From DYKG01 sp964596185 (GTDB lineage Bacteria; Muiribacteriota; Ozemobacteria; Ozemobacterales; Ozemobacteraceae): DNA of 14,284 nucleotides. Below, in pieces: positions 13,536-14,284 of the stretch. Each line of letters begins with the position of its first letter. Position 1 is the stretch's first letter. The notes below the pieces were generated by a model. That model was not told where the DNA came from, made no database searches, and worked only from the letters and a program-made list of their open reading frames with translations. The stretch is taken from NCBI GenBank assembly GCA_964596185.1, contig CAZQUE010000105.1, positions 1 to 14,284 on the forward strand, given 5' to 3'. A program made the translations under genes and the position numbers.

Positions 13536-14284
13536 TCAGTCGCCGAGCAATCCCAGGATCGTCGAACGATTTTCGTCCTGCATTTTGAAGGCTTTTAACG
13601 CAGTTTTTGTCTGCATTTCGGCGCGGTACATGTTGATTATCTCTGCGGCCATGTCGGCATCTTCAATGCGTGACTGTGCAGAAATAGTGTTGATCAACTC
13701 TTTGTTGAGATTGTTTATTTCAGAACTAATGCCATTCTGAACCGCGCCAATGGTGCTGCGTTGTGATGTTACCGTGCCAATGGCCTGGCCGATCTGACCG
13801 ATTGCCGCCTGGGCCCCGGAACTGTCTGAAATGTTGGTTTGTTCAATGCCGAGAGTTGAAGTGTTCATTGCCGGAATGGTAAAGCTCTGCCCATTTTGTA
13901 ATTGCAGGTCGAGCGATCCGTCGAGAAGATTTTTGGTGTTGAAGGTGGTGTTGTTCGCCGTTTGATTGATCTGCTCTTTTAGCTGGTCAATCTCGAGTTG
14001 AATGGCACCGCGGTCGCTGTCGGTAAGAGTGCCGTTGGCGGCCTGGACCGAGAGTTCGTTCATGCGTTGAAGCATGTCGTTGGTTGAGCTGAGAGCGCCT
14101 TCGGCGGTCTGCAGCAGAGAAATTTCATCTTGACGGTTGGCAATCTGCATGGCGATGCCGCGACTTTGCGACTCCATGGCCATGGCTACAGCGAGTCCGG
14201 CAGCGTCATCGCTGGCCTGGTTTATTCTTTTGCCGCTGGCGATTCTGGCCAGGGTTTTGTTGGTGGATTCATCGGCCTTGAGCA
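13536..14284 (-). CDS. fliC: Flagellin, partial (5' end beyond the window)
   Basis: The frame stays open to the window edge, giving at least 248 aa; an internal ATG at 14183 is not the start. Read from the edge, residues include ARIASGKRINQASDDAAGLAVA, the D0/D1 flagellin signature, then LQTAEGALSSTNDMLQRMNELSVQAANGT and the coiled-coil C-terminal region ending with NRSTILGLLGD. About 25-35 N-terminal residues appear to be missing. No variable D2/D3 outer domain is present, so this is a minimal short flagellin of about 280 aa. It polymerises into the flagellar filament after export by the flagellar type III apparatus. Downstream of it is the bidirectional terminator at 13483-13521. Confidence 0.93.
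   Translation of the reverse strand, partial: LKADESTNKTLARIASGKRINQASDDAAGLAVAMAMESQSRGIAMQIANRQDEISLLQTAEGALSSTNDMLQRMNELSVQAANGTLTDSDRGAIQLEIDQLKEQINQTANNTTFNTKNLLDGSLDLQLQNGQSFTIPAMNTSTLGIEQTNISDSSGAQAAIGQIGQAIGTVTSQRSTIGAVQNGISSEINNLNKELINTISAQSRIEDADMAAEIINMYRAEMQTKTALKAFKMQDENRSTILGLLGD

Overview
The window looks like ordinary chromosome from a motile bacterium with a Gram-negative-type envelope. It carries an HrpB helicase, an atypical 2-Cys thiol peroxidase, flagellin, a prepilin-like (type II secretion / type IV pilus) gene set and several signal-peptide proteins. No rRNA, tRNA or CRISPR array was seen. The phylum cannot be fixed from sequence alone. The abundance of prepilin-like and secreted hypothetical proteins would fit a little-studied lineage such as Candidatus Riflebacteria, but that is a low-confidence guess.

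Layout. (1) 1-753: a REP-associated (Y1/HUH) transposase gene on the minus strand, between two 25-bp direct repeats. (2) 862-1374: tpx on the plus strand with its own promoter. (3) 1382-6374: a tight plus-strand operon: ABC ATPase, ABC-2-type permease, a membrane-anchored TPR protein and hrpB. The junctions overlap by 4 bp, are spaced by 1 bp, or overlap by 1 bp. The ATPase start codon sits about 10 bp from a perfect TATAAT and inside a 28-bp palindrome, so its mRNA may be leaderless. (4) 8917-6381: a minus-strand operon of two paralogous secreted proteins. The first is an apparently active zinc metallopeptidase whose C-terminal motifs match anthrax-lethal-factor-like (ATLF/M34) enzymes. The second has two tandem copies of the same domain, both with the zinc-binding residues destroyed. 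Their terminator lies inside the 3' end of the convergent hrpB. (5) 12091-8991: a minus-strand operon of three overlapping prepilin-like genes in the order K-like, I-like, J-like, with an unusually long K-like protein. (6) 12229-13483: two plus-strand genes for small secreted proteins. (7) 13536-14284: a minus-strand flagellin gene cut by the window edge, separated from region 6 by a strong bidirectional terminator.

How they may fit together. Regions 4 and 5 are neighbours on the same strand with no convincing terminator between them. The prepilin-like K/I/J proteins would form the tip of a pseudopilus or pilus, and the secreted zincin and its dead paralogue could be cargo or surface partners of it. 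This is inference from position. The most interesting unit in the window is the active zincin plus tandem pseudo-zincin pair: it suggests an enzyme with a non-catalytic partner that binds substrate, inhibits or scaffolds. There is no gene-free stretch longer than about 140 bp.
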